Of a stretch of 64,000 bases of DNA, positions 8,706 to 19,314 are shown piece by piece. Made by a program: the position numbers and the translations under genes. This stretch comes from Methylobacterium radiotolerans JCM 2831 (lineage in GTDB: Bacteria > Pseudomonadota > Alphaproteobacteria > Rhizobiales > Beijerinckiaceae): contig NC_010505.1 in the NCBI RefSeq assembly GCF_000019725.1, positions 3,351,001 through 3,415,000 of the forward strand, in the 5' to 3' direction. Numbering within the stretch: position 1 is the first letter of the stretch; each line of letters begins with the position of its first letter. A model generated the notes under the pieces. It had not been told where the DNA came from, ran no database searches, and saw only the letters and a list, made by a program, of their open reading frames with translations.

Positions 8706-9776
8706 TCAGGTCGCCTGCAGGGCCGGGCGCGGGCGGCGCCCGGACGCCACCAGCCGGAACCGGCGCGGCCGCACGAACAGCAGGTCGAGCGCCGTCCCGC
8801 GGACCAGCCGCTCCAGCGCCAGCGGCAGAACGACCGCCATCGTCATGACCGCGAGGCTCGCGAGGCCGATATCGGCGATCGCGCCGGTGCGCACGAGGAC
8901 CTCCCGGGTCGCGGCCATGGGCAGCGAGAAGGCGAGGTAGATCACGATCGAGCGCTGGCCGCAGGTCCGGACAGCCTCCGCGACCGGGCCGCCGGCGCGG
9001 CCGATCAGGGAGGCCGCCACCACGATCGCGAGGGCACCGGCGGCGCCGAGGGCGAGGCTCACCAGCGGCAGGCTGGCGAGGGTCGGATGGTCCGGCAGGC
9101 CCGACGGGGTCAGCGCGAGCCAGCCCTCGAGGAATGCCCAGGCGGCGAGTCCGCACAGGGCGAGCGGGACGCGGCGGCGCGCCGCGTCGGCGAGCGCGAA
9201 GATCCGGCCGGCGAACAGGTAACCCGCGACGAAGAAGACGTAACGGGCGCAGAATTCCTCGATCAGGGTCGACTCGCTGCGGATGTCGGCGATCTGCAGC
9301 AGGGCGGCGCCGGCGAGGAGCACGCCGCCGGGCACGCGACGCAGGGCCTTGGTGACCACCGAGAACACCGCCAGCAGGTAGATGAACCAGAGGCTGGAAT
9401 AGGGCTCGATCAGCGCGTGGGCGAGGTGCGCCGCGAAGGCCGCGGGCCCGGCATCCCCGACGATCTTGCCGTATCTGGCAACCGACTGGATCACCAGCCA
9501 GAGCAGGTAGAAATAGGCGAAGTGGACGACCCGGCGGTCGGAGAACAGCCGCCAGTCGCGGTCGATCACCCGTCCGACGAACAGGCCGGAGAGCAGGAAG
9601 AAGTCCGGGATCCGGAACGGCTTCGCGAAGGCGACGACCGGGTGGAGGAAGCCCTCGCCGCCCATGGCCTCGCCGGTACCGATGACCGAATGCATCATGA
9701 CGACCAGGAGGATGCAGATCCCCTTGGCGATATCGACCCAGGCGAGCCGATCTCCCGTATCACCGACCCCGACCAT
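8706..9776 (-). CDS. Acyltransferase family 3 membrane protein
   Basis: An inner-membrane protein of about 356 residues with roughly ten helices. It belongs to the acyltransferase-3 group, whose members O-acylate surface polysaccharides, lipids or glucans. The N-terminal family signature is visible: LAWVDIAKGICILLVVMMHS, including the conserved His in the first helix. The frame is open to 9917, but the ATG ending at 9776 has a GAGGGGTGGG purine box upstream and removes a non-coding-looking 47-residue extension. The acceptor is unknown and no polysaccharide genes are adjacent. Confidence 0.85.
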   Translation of the reverse strand: MVGVGDTGDRLAWVDIAKGICILLVVMMHSVIGTGEAMGGEGFLHPVVAFAKPFRIPDFFLLSGLFVGRVIDRDWRLFSDRRVVHFAYFYLLWLVIQSVARYGKIVGDAGPAAFAAHLAHALIEPYSSLWFIYLLAVFSVVTKALRRVPGGVLLAGAALLQIADIRSESTLIEEFCARYVFFVAGYLFAGRIFALADAARRRVPLALCGLAAWAFLEGWLALTPSGLPDHPTLASLPLVSLALGAAGALAIVVAASLIGRAGGPVAEAVRTCGQRSIVIYLAFSLPMAATREVLVRTGAIADIGLASLAVMTMAVVLPLALERLVRGTALDLLFVRPRRFRLVASGRRPRPALQAT

Positions 9777-9885
9777 CGACCCACCCCTCGCGATCGGGGC
9801 GATCCTGGACCGGTTCGGGTTGACGGCAAGGAACGGGGCGGCGGCCACCTGCGGATGTGACGAACGCGCGGTAAACGCCGGCCGG

Positions 9886-10260
9886 TCAGTTGCTGCGCCG
9901 CGCCGACCGCCGCGCACGGGTCATGCGCGTCGCCGCGTGGAAATCGTCGGGCTTGCCGCGGACCCAGACGAGGAAGCGCGCGATCTCCGGATCGGCGCGC
10001 AGCGCCTCGACGTCCGCGAGGCGCTTGGCGATCTCCGCCTCGCTGTAGCGGGCGTGGATCGCCGAGTGGCAGATCTGGTGCAGCCGGACCGTTCCGCGAT
10101 GGGTCCCGCCCTTGAGCTTCGGCGTGAGGTGATGGAGGCTGGAGCGGGCGCGGCGCGGGATCGGGCGCTCGCAGAGGGGACAGACCGGGTCCGGCGGGCC
10201 CAGAACGCCCGGCGCGTCCGGATCCTCGGCGCTCCAGCGCTGCGAGCGCCGTCCGACCAC
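9886..10260 (-). CDS. Small HNH-type nuclease-fold protein
   Basis: A 124-residue protein with a zinc-finger-like CPLC pair near residues 27-30, then SSLHHLTPKLKGG and HQICHSAIHARYS, matching the beta-beta-alpha-metal core of HNH endonucleases (His-His, a basic loop, a second Cys/His set). Stand-alone copies of this size are common in Alphaproteobacteria and their biological role is not known to me. The GTG start is preceded by a strong GGAGAGGGAGG box, and the gene starts 15 bases after the alpha/beta hydrolase stop, so the two are probably co-transcribed. Nothing nearby suggests a mobile element. Confidence 0.8.
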   Translation of the reverse strand: MVGRRSQRWSAEDPDAPGVLGPPDPVCPLCERPIPRRARSSLHHLTPKLKGGTHRGTVRLHQICHSAIHARYSEAEIAKRLADVEALRADPEIARFLVWVRGKPDDFHAATRMTRARRSARRSN

Positions 10261-10275
10261 GCGAGCCTCCCTCTC

Positions 10276-11184
10276 CTACCCCTGCTGGTCCGCCGGCTGC
10301 GGGCAGGCCGGACCGACGCGCGACCCGAACAGCGCCTCGGCCTCGCGATCCCGGATCCCGAGGATGGAGACGTGGTCCCCCGGGATCACGTCGATCCGGG
10401 CCCGGGGGCCGGCCGCCTCGGCGAGGTTCCGCGCCAGCTTGGCCGGCACGACCGTGTCGTCGCGGCCCTGCACGATCAGCACGGGCGCCGTCCCACCGCG
10501 GATGCGCAGGTCCGAGCGGTACGTGTCGCGCAGGAGCCAGATCGGGGCTAGCGGGACATGCAGCCGCACGGTGTGGGTCATCGAGTCGAAGGGCGCCTCC
10601 AGGTACAGCCCGATCGCCGGCACCCGCTCGGCGACGGCCACGGCCACGGCAGCCCCGAGGGAATGGCCGTGGAGCAGGATCGGCGCGCCGGGCGCCCGCG
10701 CCCGCGCGGCCTCGACGGCCGCCAGCCCGTCGCGGATCAGCCCGTCCTCGCTCGGACTCCCGGTCGAGCCGGGGTAGCCGCGATAGGCCACGGAGAGCAC
10801 GCCCCAGCCGCCCGCCCGCCAGGGCCCCGCGGCGAATCGCGCCGCGTGCGGCTCGGGGCGCGACCCGTTGCCGTGGAAGCTGACGACGACGCCGCAGCCC
10901 GGCCGCGGCGGCCGCCACAGACCGTGCAGGCTCTCGCCGTCGGGGGTCGCGACCGTGATCGTCGCGAGGCCGGGCGGGATCGTCCACGGGTTCTGCGGAC
11001 CGAAGGCGCCCGGGTAGAGGAACCGCCGCTGCCCGAGCGCGAGCGCGGCGCAGGCCAGGCCGCAGAGCAGGAGCGCGGCGAGCAGGAGGCCGGCGAGGAG
11101 GCGCATGCGGTCTGGGAGAGCGAGGGCGTTCGGACGAACGGTTTCCGGGATGTGTTTTCTAGGGCGACGGGTCAGCATTGACAA
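10276..11184 (-). CDS. Membrane-anchored alpha/beta hydrolase
   Basis: A serine hydrolase fold with an N-terminal hydrophobic anchor (RLLAGLLLAALLLCGLACAALAL). The nucleophile elbow is GHSLG, the oxyanion region HGNGS, a later GRDD gives the likely acid, and the His is in GDHVS. It resembles the BEM46/YfhR-like group of alpha/beta hydrolases; the substrate is unknown. The first in-frame codon is TTG at 11182-11184; an ATG follows at 11178, and another ATG at 11106 would begin directly at the anchor. The upstream starts overlap the thiC promoter region, so the true start is uncertain. Confidence 0.85.
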   Translation of the reverse strand: MSMLTRRPRKHIPETVRPNALALPDRMRLLAGLLLAALLLCGLACAALALGQRRFLYPGAFGPQNPWTIPPGLATITVATPDGESLHGLWRPPRPGCGVVVSFHGNGSRPEPHAARFAAGPWRAGGWGVLSVAYRGYPGSTGSPSEDGLIRDGLAAVEAARARAPGAPILLHGHSLGAAVAVAVAERVPAIGLYLEAPFDSMTHTVRLHVPLAPIWLLRDTYRSDLRIRGGTAPVLIVQGRDDTVVPAKLARNLAEAAGPRARIDVIPGDHVSILGIRDREAEALFGSRVGPACPQPADQQG

Positions 11185-11206
11185 AGCCGTCCGCGAGCCC
11201 GAATCT
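11178..11206 (+). promoter_or_regulatory. Candidate sigma-70 promoter for thiC
   Basis: A consensus -35 box TTGACA at 11178-11183 is followed after 17 bases by GAATCT as a possible -10. Transcription would then start close to 11213, exactly where the TPP riboswitch fold begins. The -10 match is weak, as is common in Alphaproteobacteria. Confidence 0.5.
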
Positions 11207-11212
11207 GGAACC

Positions 11213-13272
<2,060 letters not shown>

Positions 13273-13277
13273 GGTGA

Positions 13278-13313
13278 CGGCACGCCCGGTCCGCTCAGGA
13301 CCCGGGCGTGCCG
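13278..13313. terminator. Strong hairpin after thiC
   Basis: A perfect 12-bp stem (CGGCACGCCCGG with its complement) and a 12-base loop begin 5 bases after the thiC stop. The loop holds the end of the opposing frameshifted gene. A bidirectional terminator is likely although no U-tract follows. Confidence 0.55.
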
Positions 13314-13668
13314 CCGTACGGGACCTCGATACCGAGCATGTCGCCCGGGCGGGCGCATCCAGCCTCAAGTGGCTCCCATCGGGCGGCCCGTAGGCGGTCG
13401 ACGCGGCCTCGCACAGCATCCGCGTATCCCGATCCTGGACAATGCACTGGACCGAGCGCTGCGACTGCCCGCGCGGCGCGACGACGATGAAGCGGTCGCG
13501 GGAGACCTCGATCGGCCCGCGTCCGTGGATCGCGTGGAGCCGCGCCGCGACCGCGCAGCGGTGCGCGCGGATGAACTGCGCGGGCGTTCCCGGATCGCCC
13601 GGCGCGCCGAGCGCCGCCGTCCCCGCCAGGATGAGCATCGCCGGCATCCTGGACAGGGCGTGCTGCAC
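13295..13668 (-). pseudogene. Small exported protein gene with apparent frameshift
   Basis: The N-terminal frame begins at GTG 13668 (ATG 13647 is an alternative). It reads as an exported protein: a short hydrophobic leader, then AQFIRAHRCAVAARLHAIHG, a strand-rich segment (RDRFIVVAPRGQSQR) and LCEAASTAYGPP, with strongly GC-rich third positions. Near 13350-13385 that quality is lost, and the neighbouring frame takes over with a convincing tail (RPGDMLGIEVPYGGTPGS and a stop at 13295) inside the terminator loop. The simplest reading is one indel in a roughly 125-residue gene, either a real mutation or an assembly error. Left unshifted, the first frame runs on as a long antisense ORF through thiC. 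Function unknown. Confidence 0.55.
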
Positions 13669-13892
13669 GTAGCGCTGTGCGGATCGCGGCCCCGCCCCCG
13701 GAAGACGAGCGGGACAGCGGCCGAGTCGGCGTCAGTGAAAAAGCAGCACGGATTTGTGTCGCGGCGGTAACGCGATGTTCATCGCGTCTCCGATCGCGCG
13801 CCAGCATCCGGTGGACCGGCAGGAGCCATTAAGGAACGATTAGGCAGGACCGCGCCTCAATCCTTCGATCACAGGATCGCAGGAGACCGGCG

Positions 13893-14231
13893 ATGGAGAT
13901 CCGAACGCTGACATCCACGACGCCGGGGCCGCAGGGCCTCGACGCGCTCGGAGCGACGGCCGCCGCCGCCGTGACCCAGCAGGCGCCCGAGCCCAAGACC
14001 CCCGCCAAGCCGCTCGAGCCCGCGGTGAAGCTCGACATCGGCACGAACGGCGGCAAGGCGCGCTACATCCAGGACCCGGACACGAGCTCGATCGTGTTCC
14101 AGGTGGTCGATCCGTCGTCCGGCAACGTGATCGACCAGCTCCCGAGCGAGACCGCCCTGCGCAATCGTGCCTACGATTCCGCCCGCAGCGCGGAGGGTTC
14201 GCAGAGCAGCAGCCTCTCCCGCGTCGCCTGA
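13893..14231 (+). CDS. FlaG-like small protein
   Basis: A 112-residue protein with a disordered Ala/Pro-rich N terminus and a conserved-looking C-terminal block (DTSSIVFQVVDPSSGNVIDQLPSE) that matches the FlaG pattern of a strand pair followed by DxxTGxVIxQxPxE. FlaG-type proteins are linked to flagellar filament length or export. No other flagellar gene is nearby, so the role here is uncertain. It ends in a hairpin shared with the opposing amidotransferase gene. Confidence 0.65.
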   Translation: MEIRTLTSTTPGPQGLDALGATAAAAVTQQAPEPKTPAKPLEPAVKLDIGTNGGKARYIQDPDTSSIVFQVVDPSSGNVIDQLPSETALRNRAYDSARSAEGSQSSSLSRVA

Positions 14232-14248
14232 GGGCCGTCGCTCAGGCG
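14225..14248. terminator. Hairpin shared by convergent genes
   Basis: An 8-bp perfect stem (CGCCTGAG/CTCAGGCG) with an 8-base loop spans the ends of the FlaG-like gene and the opposing class II amidotransferase gene. Both stop codons lie in its arms. A bidirectional terminator is inferred. Confidence 0.45.
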
Positions 14249-15066
14249 CGCAGCCGGCGGACCGAGTCTTCGACCGGCGGCGCGGCCAGGCCGAACTGCG
14301 CCAGCGACAGGATCTCCACCGGCGCGTCCCGCCGCGCGACGAGGACGCTGTTCTCGGCGACCGTCGTCCAGGCGCCGTGGTCCCGGTCGAGCGGCTCCGA
14401 GGCGACCACCACGCCGTCCTCCGAGGCGCGGTAATAGAGCGAGTTCGCCTTGTCGTTCGCGGCGAACCGGAACGCGTAGAGATCGCGGCCGTCCGCCAGC
14501 GCCGCCGTGAACCGGAACGGATGCGCTCCGGCGAGGTCCGTGAGCCGCGCGAGCGCGCGCGCCGTCGCGTCGACCGGATCGCGGCGCGACCCCGGGCCCA
14601 TCAGGCCGCAGCCCAGCAATCCCAGGAAGATCGCCTCGGAATCGGTGGTGCCGGCGCGCGACGGGTAGAGCTCGTCGGGGATCAGCGCCTCGACCGGCCG
14701 CCGCAGGCGGCTCCAGTCGCCGATATAGCCGTTGTGCATGAACAGCCACGGGCCGCAAGCGAAGGGATGACAGTTCGGCCGGGTGATCGGCGTCCCGGTC
14801 GCGGCGCGCACGTGCGCGAAGAACAGGTGCGAACGCAGGTGCCGGCACAGGTAGCGGAGGTTGTCGTCCGACCAGGCGGGCTGGACCTCGCGGTACCGGC
14901 CCGGCTCCGGGTGATCGCCGTACCAGCCGAGGCCGAACCCGTCGCCGTTGGTCGCCGCGGTCGATTCGAGCGCCGCGATGCTCTGCGAGACGAGGCTGTG
15001 GGACGGCTCGGTGACGTAGTGCTCCAGCGGGATGGTGCGTCCCGCATAGGCGATCCAGCGGCACAT
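14242..15066 (-). CDS. Class II glutamine amidotransferase
   Basis: A 274-residue N-terminal-nucleophile amidotransferase domain standing alone. The catalytic Cys2 follows the initiator Met (MCRWIAYAG), and family motifs include NGDGFGLGWY, FFAHVRAATG and PFACGPWLFMHNGYI. This places it with the YafJ/EgtC-type proteins, which hydrolyse glutamine or a gamma-glutamyl bond. No ergothioneine genes are adjacent, so the substrate is open. The asparagine synthetase-like gene ends 119 bases upstream on the same strand, and its N-terminal domain belongs to the same amidotransferase class. Confidence 0.9.
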   Translation of the reverse strand: MCRWIAYAGRTIPLEHYVTEPSHSLVSQSIAALESTAATNGDGFGLGWYGDHPEPGRYREVQPAWSDDNLRYLCRHLRSHLFFAHVRAATGTPITRPNCHPFACGPWLFMHNGYIGDWSRLRRPVEALIPDELYPSRAGTTDSEAIFLGLLGCGLMGPGSRRDPVDATARALARLTDLAGAHPFRFTAALADGRDLYAFRFAANDKANSLYYRASEDGVVVASEPLDRDHGAWTTVAENSVLVARRDAPVEILSLAQFGLAAPPVEDSVRRLRA

Positions 15067-15184
15067 CGACGGGCTTCTCCGGGTGTCTGTCGGCCGGCTG
15101 ATCCGGGACGATCGTGGACAAAGCGCGGCACCTTGAGCGCGCGGTCGATCACGATCTGTCGCGAAAGCCGTGCCGCGGCCCGTC

Positions 15185-16954
15185 TCAGACGCCGTGGGTC
15201 TGGAGCCAGCTCTCCAGAAGGGCCACCTGCCAGAGCTTCGAGTTGCCCTTGGGCGTCAGCGTGCCGTCGGGATCGGCGAGCAGGTGATCGACGTAGGCGC
15301 GGTTGAAGATGCCGCGCGCGCGCGCCTCGGGCCGGTCGAGGATCTCGCGGACGTAGTCGAGGAACGGGCCGCGGATGTGCTTCAGGGCGGGCACGGGGAA
15401 ATACCCCTTCTTGCGGTCGATCACCTCGGCCGGGACAACCGCCCGCGCGGCTTCCTTCAGGATGTACTTGCCGCCGTCCCGGACCTTGAGCTCCGCCGGG
15501 ATGCGGGCCGCCAGCTCGACGAGGTCGTGGTCGAGGAACGGCACCCGCGCCTCGAGGCCGCAGGCCATCGTCATGTTGTCGACCCGCTTGACCGGGTCGT
15601 CGACCATCATGACCTCCTGGTCGAGCTGCAGGGTCTTGTCGATGGCGCTGGCGCTCCGCGACTTCGCGAAGAAGGCGGCGATGTAGTCGGTGCTGTGATC
15701 GCCCCCCAGCATGTCGGGCGTCAGAGCCTCGCGCATCTCGGCGTGGTCGCGGTCGAAATACGCTTTCGCGTAATCGGCGACCGGGTCGGTCGAGCCCATC
15801 AGCTTGGGGTACCAGTGATAGCCGCCGAACACCTCGTCGGCGCCCTGCCCGCTCTGGATCACCGTCACGTGCTTGGCGACCTCCTGCGAGAGCAGGAGGA
15901 AGGCCACCGCGTCGTGGCTCATCTGCGGTTCCGACATCGCCGCGATCGCCGCGGGCAGCGCTTCCAGCGTCCGGGAGCCGTCGACCGCCAGCTTCGTGTG
16001 GTCCGTGGCGAAGGTCTCGGCGACGATATCCGAGTACTTGAACTCGTCGCCCTCGACGCCGTTCACCGCGTCGAAGCCTACCGAGAAGGTCTTCAGGCCC
16101 TGCTGCCCGCTCCGCGCGAGCAGGGCCACGAGCAGCGAGCTGTCCAGGCCACCCGAGAGCAGGACGCCCGTCGGGACGTCGGCGACCTGCCTGCGCTCGA
16201 CGGCGGTGCCCAGGGCATCGAGAACGGCCTCGCGCCAGTCCGCCTCGGTCCGGCCGCGGTCGGCCTCGCGGGGTCCGATCGCGAGTGTCCAGTAGGTCGA
16301 CGCGTGCTGCGTCCCGTCCTGCTCGATCGTCAGGATCGTCGCCGGTGCCAGCTTGCGCACACCCTTGAGAATGGTGAGCGGGGCCGGCACGCCCGCGTGC
16401 CAGCTCATGTAATGGTGGAGGGCGACCGGATCGATCGCGGTATCGATGTCGCCGGCCGCGAGCAGGGCCGGGAGCGACGAGGCGAAGCGGAACCGGGTTT
16501 TCGTCTCGCTGTAGTAGAGCGGCTTCACGCCCAGCCGGTCGCGCGCCAGCACGACCCGCCCGGATTCCCGCTCCAGGATGGCGAACGCGAACATGCCGGC
16601 GAAGCGCTCGACGCAGGCACGGCCCCAGGCATGATAGGCCTTGAGCACCACCTCTGTGTCGCTGGCCGAGAAGAAGCTGTAGCCCGCCGCCTCGAGTTCG
16701 GCGCGCAGCGCGCGGAAATTGTAGATGCAGCCGTTGAACACGATCGCGAGCCCGAGCGCCGGATCGACCATGGGTTGCTGGCCGGCCTCGGACAGGTCGA
16801 TGATCTTGAGCCTGCGATGGCCGAAGACGACCCGGCCGGAACCGAGAAGCCCCGCGGCGTCCGGCCCGCGCGGTTGCAGGCATCCCATCATCGCGTCGAC
16901 GGCGGCGGGGTCCGCCGGCCTGTCGAAACAGATCTCGCCGCAGATTCCACACAT
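15185..16954 (-). CDS. Asparagine synthetase (glutamine-hydrolysing) family amidotransferase
   Basis: A two-domain enzyme of 589 residues. The N-terminal glutaminase has nucleophile Cys2 in MCGICGE, with RRLKIIDLSEAGQQPM and FNGCIYNFRALRAELE. The C-terminal synthetase domain has the pyrophosphatase loop LLSGGLDSSLLVALL. The start is set by Cys2, which must follow Met; the longer open frame would bury it. Several segments (FNGCIYN, HAWG, DPVALHHYMSWHAGVPAP) remind me of the branch that makes N-acetylglutaminylglutamine amide, an osmoprotectant, rather than free asparagine. The usual partner genes of that pathway are not in the window, so the exact product is unresolved. Confidence 0.9.
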   Translation of the reverse strand: MCGICGEICFDRPADPAAVDAMMGCLQPRGPDAAGLLGSGRVVFGHRRLKIIDLSEAGQQPMVDPALGLAIVFNGCIYNFRALRAELEAAGYSFFSASDTEVVLKAYHAWGRACVERFAGMFAFAILERESGRVVLARDRLGVKPLYYSETKTRFRFASSLPALLAAGDIDTAIDPVALHHYMSWHAGVPAPLTILKGVRKLAPATILTIEQDGTQHASTYWTLAIGPREADRGRTEADWREAVLDALGTAVERRQVADVPTGVLLSGGLDSSLLVALLARSGQQGLKTFSVGFDAVNGVEGDEFKYSDIVAETFATDHTKLAVDGSRTLEALPAAIAAMSEPQMSHDAVAFLLLSQEVAKHVTVIQSGQGADEVFGGYHWYPKLMGSTDPVADYAKAYFDRDHAEMREALTPDMLGGDHSTDYIAAFFAKSRSASAIDKTLQLDQEVMMVDDPVKRVDNMTMACGLEARVPFLDHDLVELAARIPAELKVRDGGKYILKEAARAVVPAEVIDRKKGYFPVPALKHIRGPFLDYVREILDRPEARARGIFNRAYVDHLLADPDGTLTPKGNSKLWQVALLESWLQTHGV

Positions 16955-17207
16955 GATGTCAGCAGGGTCTCGGTCGGGCGCGACGCACGCTCCGTCGAGC
17001 GAAACGGCCCGCGCGCCGCGGCGTTCCGCCGATCCGGCCACGGCGCTGCGCCAGGTCCCGGTCCGACCGTCCGCGGATCGGGGCCGGGGACGACGGACCC
17101 GTTTGACGCCGTCGCCGTCGAACTGCTAGACCATGGCCGTACATGGGCGCACGGCGCCGTTCGGAGTTCGCGCTCCGCGACAGACCGTTTCCGTGCAGAC
17201 CATGTCG

Positions 17208-17282
17208 GCGGGCGTAGTTCAGTGGTAGAACGTCAGCTTCCCAAGCTGAATGTCGTCGGTTCGATCCCGATCGCCCGCTCCA
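17208..17282 (+). tRNA. tRNA-Gly (anticodon CCC)
   Basis: A 75-base cloverleaf with acceptor stem GCGGGCG/CGCCCGC, D arm GTTCAGTGGTAGAAC, anticodon stem TCAGC/GCTGA with loop TTCCCAA giving anticodon CCC, and T arm GTCGGTTCGATCCCGAT. CCA is encoded. The sequence immediately downstream changes character, so this gene is a candidate integration site. Confidence 0.97.
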
Positions 17283-17799
17283 ACTAACTCCTTGCAAATG
17301 CTACGGTTTCTCGTGCCAAGAACGGCCGAGGTGTTCCTCATGGTGTTCCCCGCCGTTCCCCATAGCGGTGAGAAGCCCCTTCGGATCGGCCGAGGCCTGC
17401 CTGCGGGATCGAGCTTGGCGGTATGAGTGCCGATCTGCTGCGGGCGGACTCATCGGGCCACAGGCGAGACTGAACCAGAAAATTTGCTCAGACGAACAGG
17501 CCGGCATGAGCAGGGCTTCAGCTGCCGCTCTCGAGGCGCTTTGGCGAGCGTTCGGCTCTGCGCCATCAGCGGACTTCGACGCACCGCCCGGACCCGGACA
17601 TTCACTCGAAGCTAGGCGAGCGTCCGATCTCGGCCCGTGTCGGCCTTGCGGAAAGTCATCCCATACGTCCCGAAGCGGTCATTTTGGGGGAGCGCTCGCT
17701 GGACGCTCTGCGCCGTGGTCGCGCAGCATCGGCGTGAAAATCGCGGACTCTCGAGGTTCACTCCGCTACAGCGACTTCGGGCCTGGCCAGAGATACCGC
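17283..17799 (+). other. Gene-free stretch after the tRNA
   Basis: No convincing gene. Open frames here lack the GC-rich third positions of the neighbours and have no good ribosome binding sites. The methionine aminopeptidase frame stays open back to 17368, but that part reads as non-coding. No copy of the tRNA 3' end was found here. Confidence 0.5.
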
Positions 17800-18552
17800 A
17801 TGACCGTATCGAGTGACGATGACCTCGTGGGGCTCAAGACGATCGGACGCATCGTCGCCGACACGCTCGAGGTGATGGGCCGAGCCATCGAGCCCGGCAT
17901 CACTGAACGAGAACTGGATCAGATCGGCCGGGACTACCTGAGCGCAGCCGGCGCCCGTCCGGCTCCCGAACTGGTCTACGGCTTCCCGGGCGCGACCTGC
18001 ATCAGCGTCAACGACAAGATCGCGCATGGCATACCCGGCGATCGTCGTGTCCGAGCGGGTGACCTCGTCAACATCGACGTCTCCGCTGAGAAGGACGGCT
18101 ACTTCGCGGATACGGGCGCGTCGTTCGCTGTGCCTCCGGTGGCGCGTGCGGTTGAAAGGCTCTGCCGAGACGGGCGTCGGGCGATGTGGACCGGGTTGCG
18201 TCAGGTTGGCACCGGCATGCCGTTCGCTGGCATCGGTCGAGCGGTCGGCACCTTCGCTCGGCAGAACGGCTACACGCTCGTGCGCAACCTCGCCAGCCAC
18301 GGGGTCGGTCTGTCGCTGCATGAGGAACCGACTGAGATCGCGACTTGGCCCGACGCCTCCGAGCGGCGGGTCATGACGGACGGGCTCGTCTTCACCGTCG
18401 AGCCATTCTTGTCTCTCGGCGCGAACTTCGCCGAGGATGGTGACGACGGATGGACCCTGTATAGCCTGCCGAGAGCACCAACCATGCAATACGAGCACAC
18501 GGTTGTCGCAACCCGCAACGGTCCATTGGTTCTGACGGTCCCGTCGCCCTAG
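17800..18552 (+). CDS. map: Type I methionine aminopeptidase
   Basis: Removes the initiator Met from new proteins. The 250-residue protein contains the five metal ligands of the family: two Asp in NIDVSAEKDGYFADTGASF, His in SHGVGLSLHEEP, Glu in FTVEPFL and Glu in MQYEHTVV. I place the start at the ATG at 17800 because the upstream open frame has poor coding character. Codon bias is weaker than in flanking chromosomal genes. Alphaproteobacteria often carry a second, shorter-range MAP besides the housekeeping copy; its position in a gene-poor block beside a tRNA suggests this is the accessory copy. Confidence 0.93.
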   Translation: MTVSSDDDLVGLKTIGRIVADTLEVMGRAIEPGITERELDQIGRDYLSAAGARPAPELVYGFPGATCISVNDKIAHGIPGDRRVRAGDLVNIDVSAEKDGYFADTGASFAVPPVARAVERLCRDGRRAMWTGLRQVGTGMPFAGIGRAVGTFARQNGYTLVRNLASHGVGLSLHEEPTEIATWPDASERRVMTDGLVFTVEPFLSLGANFAEDGDDGWTLYSLPRAPTMQYEHTVVATRNGPLVLTVPSP

Positions 18553-18733
18553 CATCGGCAGCAGCCCAAGCCTGCCGATCGGGCATGTCCGCACAATTAT
18601 GGCTTGGCGGACCGCGAGCTCGTGAGCGGCGTCGGCTTTCGAGCTCGCGCTCCTCGTAAGCGGACGGTCGCGAAACACCCATCCCAGCCGTTCAGCGGCA
18701 CCCACCGATGAGACCGGACTTGGCCGATAGCCG

Positions 18734-18958
18734 CTATTCCGATTGGAGGAGGTTCACTGGAAAAGCGGGCGCTCTTACCACTTCAATCACGTCGTAGAGA
18801 CTATCTTGCCACCGATCTTGGAAGCAGACGCTCTGGCCGCAGCGGTGGTGAGCACTCAGCTGTTCCCAGGCCGCCAAAATCTCTGACTCTGCCTCGTCGA
18901 CGAACAGGCCCGCCCATGCCCGGACGCACCGGTTACAATATAACATAGGGATTCGCAT
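18734..18958 (-). CDS. Hypothetical small cysteine-rich protein
   Basis: A possible 74-residue protein of unknown family. It has CNRC near the N terminus and HHRCGQSVC in the middle, a spacing that could bind zinc, with an acidic helix (FVDEAESEILAAWEQL) between. Coding bias is only moderate and no clear ribosome binding site precedes the ATG, so it may be spurious. The 180 bases between it and the methionine aminopeptidase contain fragments that look like the dispersed repeat at 35425 and 36465. Confidence 0.35.
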   Translation of the reverse strand: MRIPMLYCNRCVRAWAGLFVDEAESEILAAWEQLSAHHRCGQSVCFQDRWQDSLYDVIEVVRAPAFPVNLLQSE

Positions 18959-19059
18959 CGTCTGCTCGGTACGCAGATTCGCAATTTAGCTCCGACGCGC
19001 GGTTTATCGCGGCTATAACGTCGTCAGTACCCGGTTTTCCGGCGCATCGCCTACTTCTT

Positions 19060-19314
19060 TTACGCCTGGAGCCGCGCGCCGAGATCTATGGCATCGGTGA
19101 GGTGGCTTTCGGCTGCCGAGAGCGCGTCCTGGCCTGTCGCGGTAATCGTCCACTCCGCTCGGTCGCATGCATCAATGCGCCCGGTCGGCACAACGAACCC
19201 ACGCCGCGCCAAGCTGAGCAGGCTCGGGGCGGCCATGTAGAAGCGGGCCTCGCTCACTGAGAGCCGGAGCTTGTAACGGTCCCGCGCGCTCAGCGTAATT
19301 CGGCGAGCAGCCAT
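19060..19314 (-). CDS. Hypothetical small winged-helix-like protein
   Basis: An 84-residue protein. The middle and end (LLSLARRGFVVP, then AEWTITATGQDALSAAESHL) follow the common winged-helix pattern in which a GL/GFV turn precedes a strand ending in W-x-I/L-T-x-x-G. A DNA-binding role is therefore possible but not established. An AAAGGAAA box lies about 10 bases before the ATG. No neighbour suggests a target. Confidence 0.5.
   Translation of the reverse strand: MAARRITLSARDRYKLRLSVSEARFYMAAPSLLSLARRGFVVPTGRIDACDRAEWTITATGQDALSAAESHLTDAIDLGARLQA

Noticed and set aside
17208..17282. Integrase-flanked genomic island at the tRNA
   Set aside because: No integrase gene and no duplicate of the tRNA 3' end could be found in the window, so only a possible old insertion is noted.
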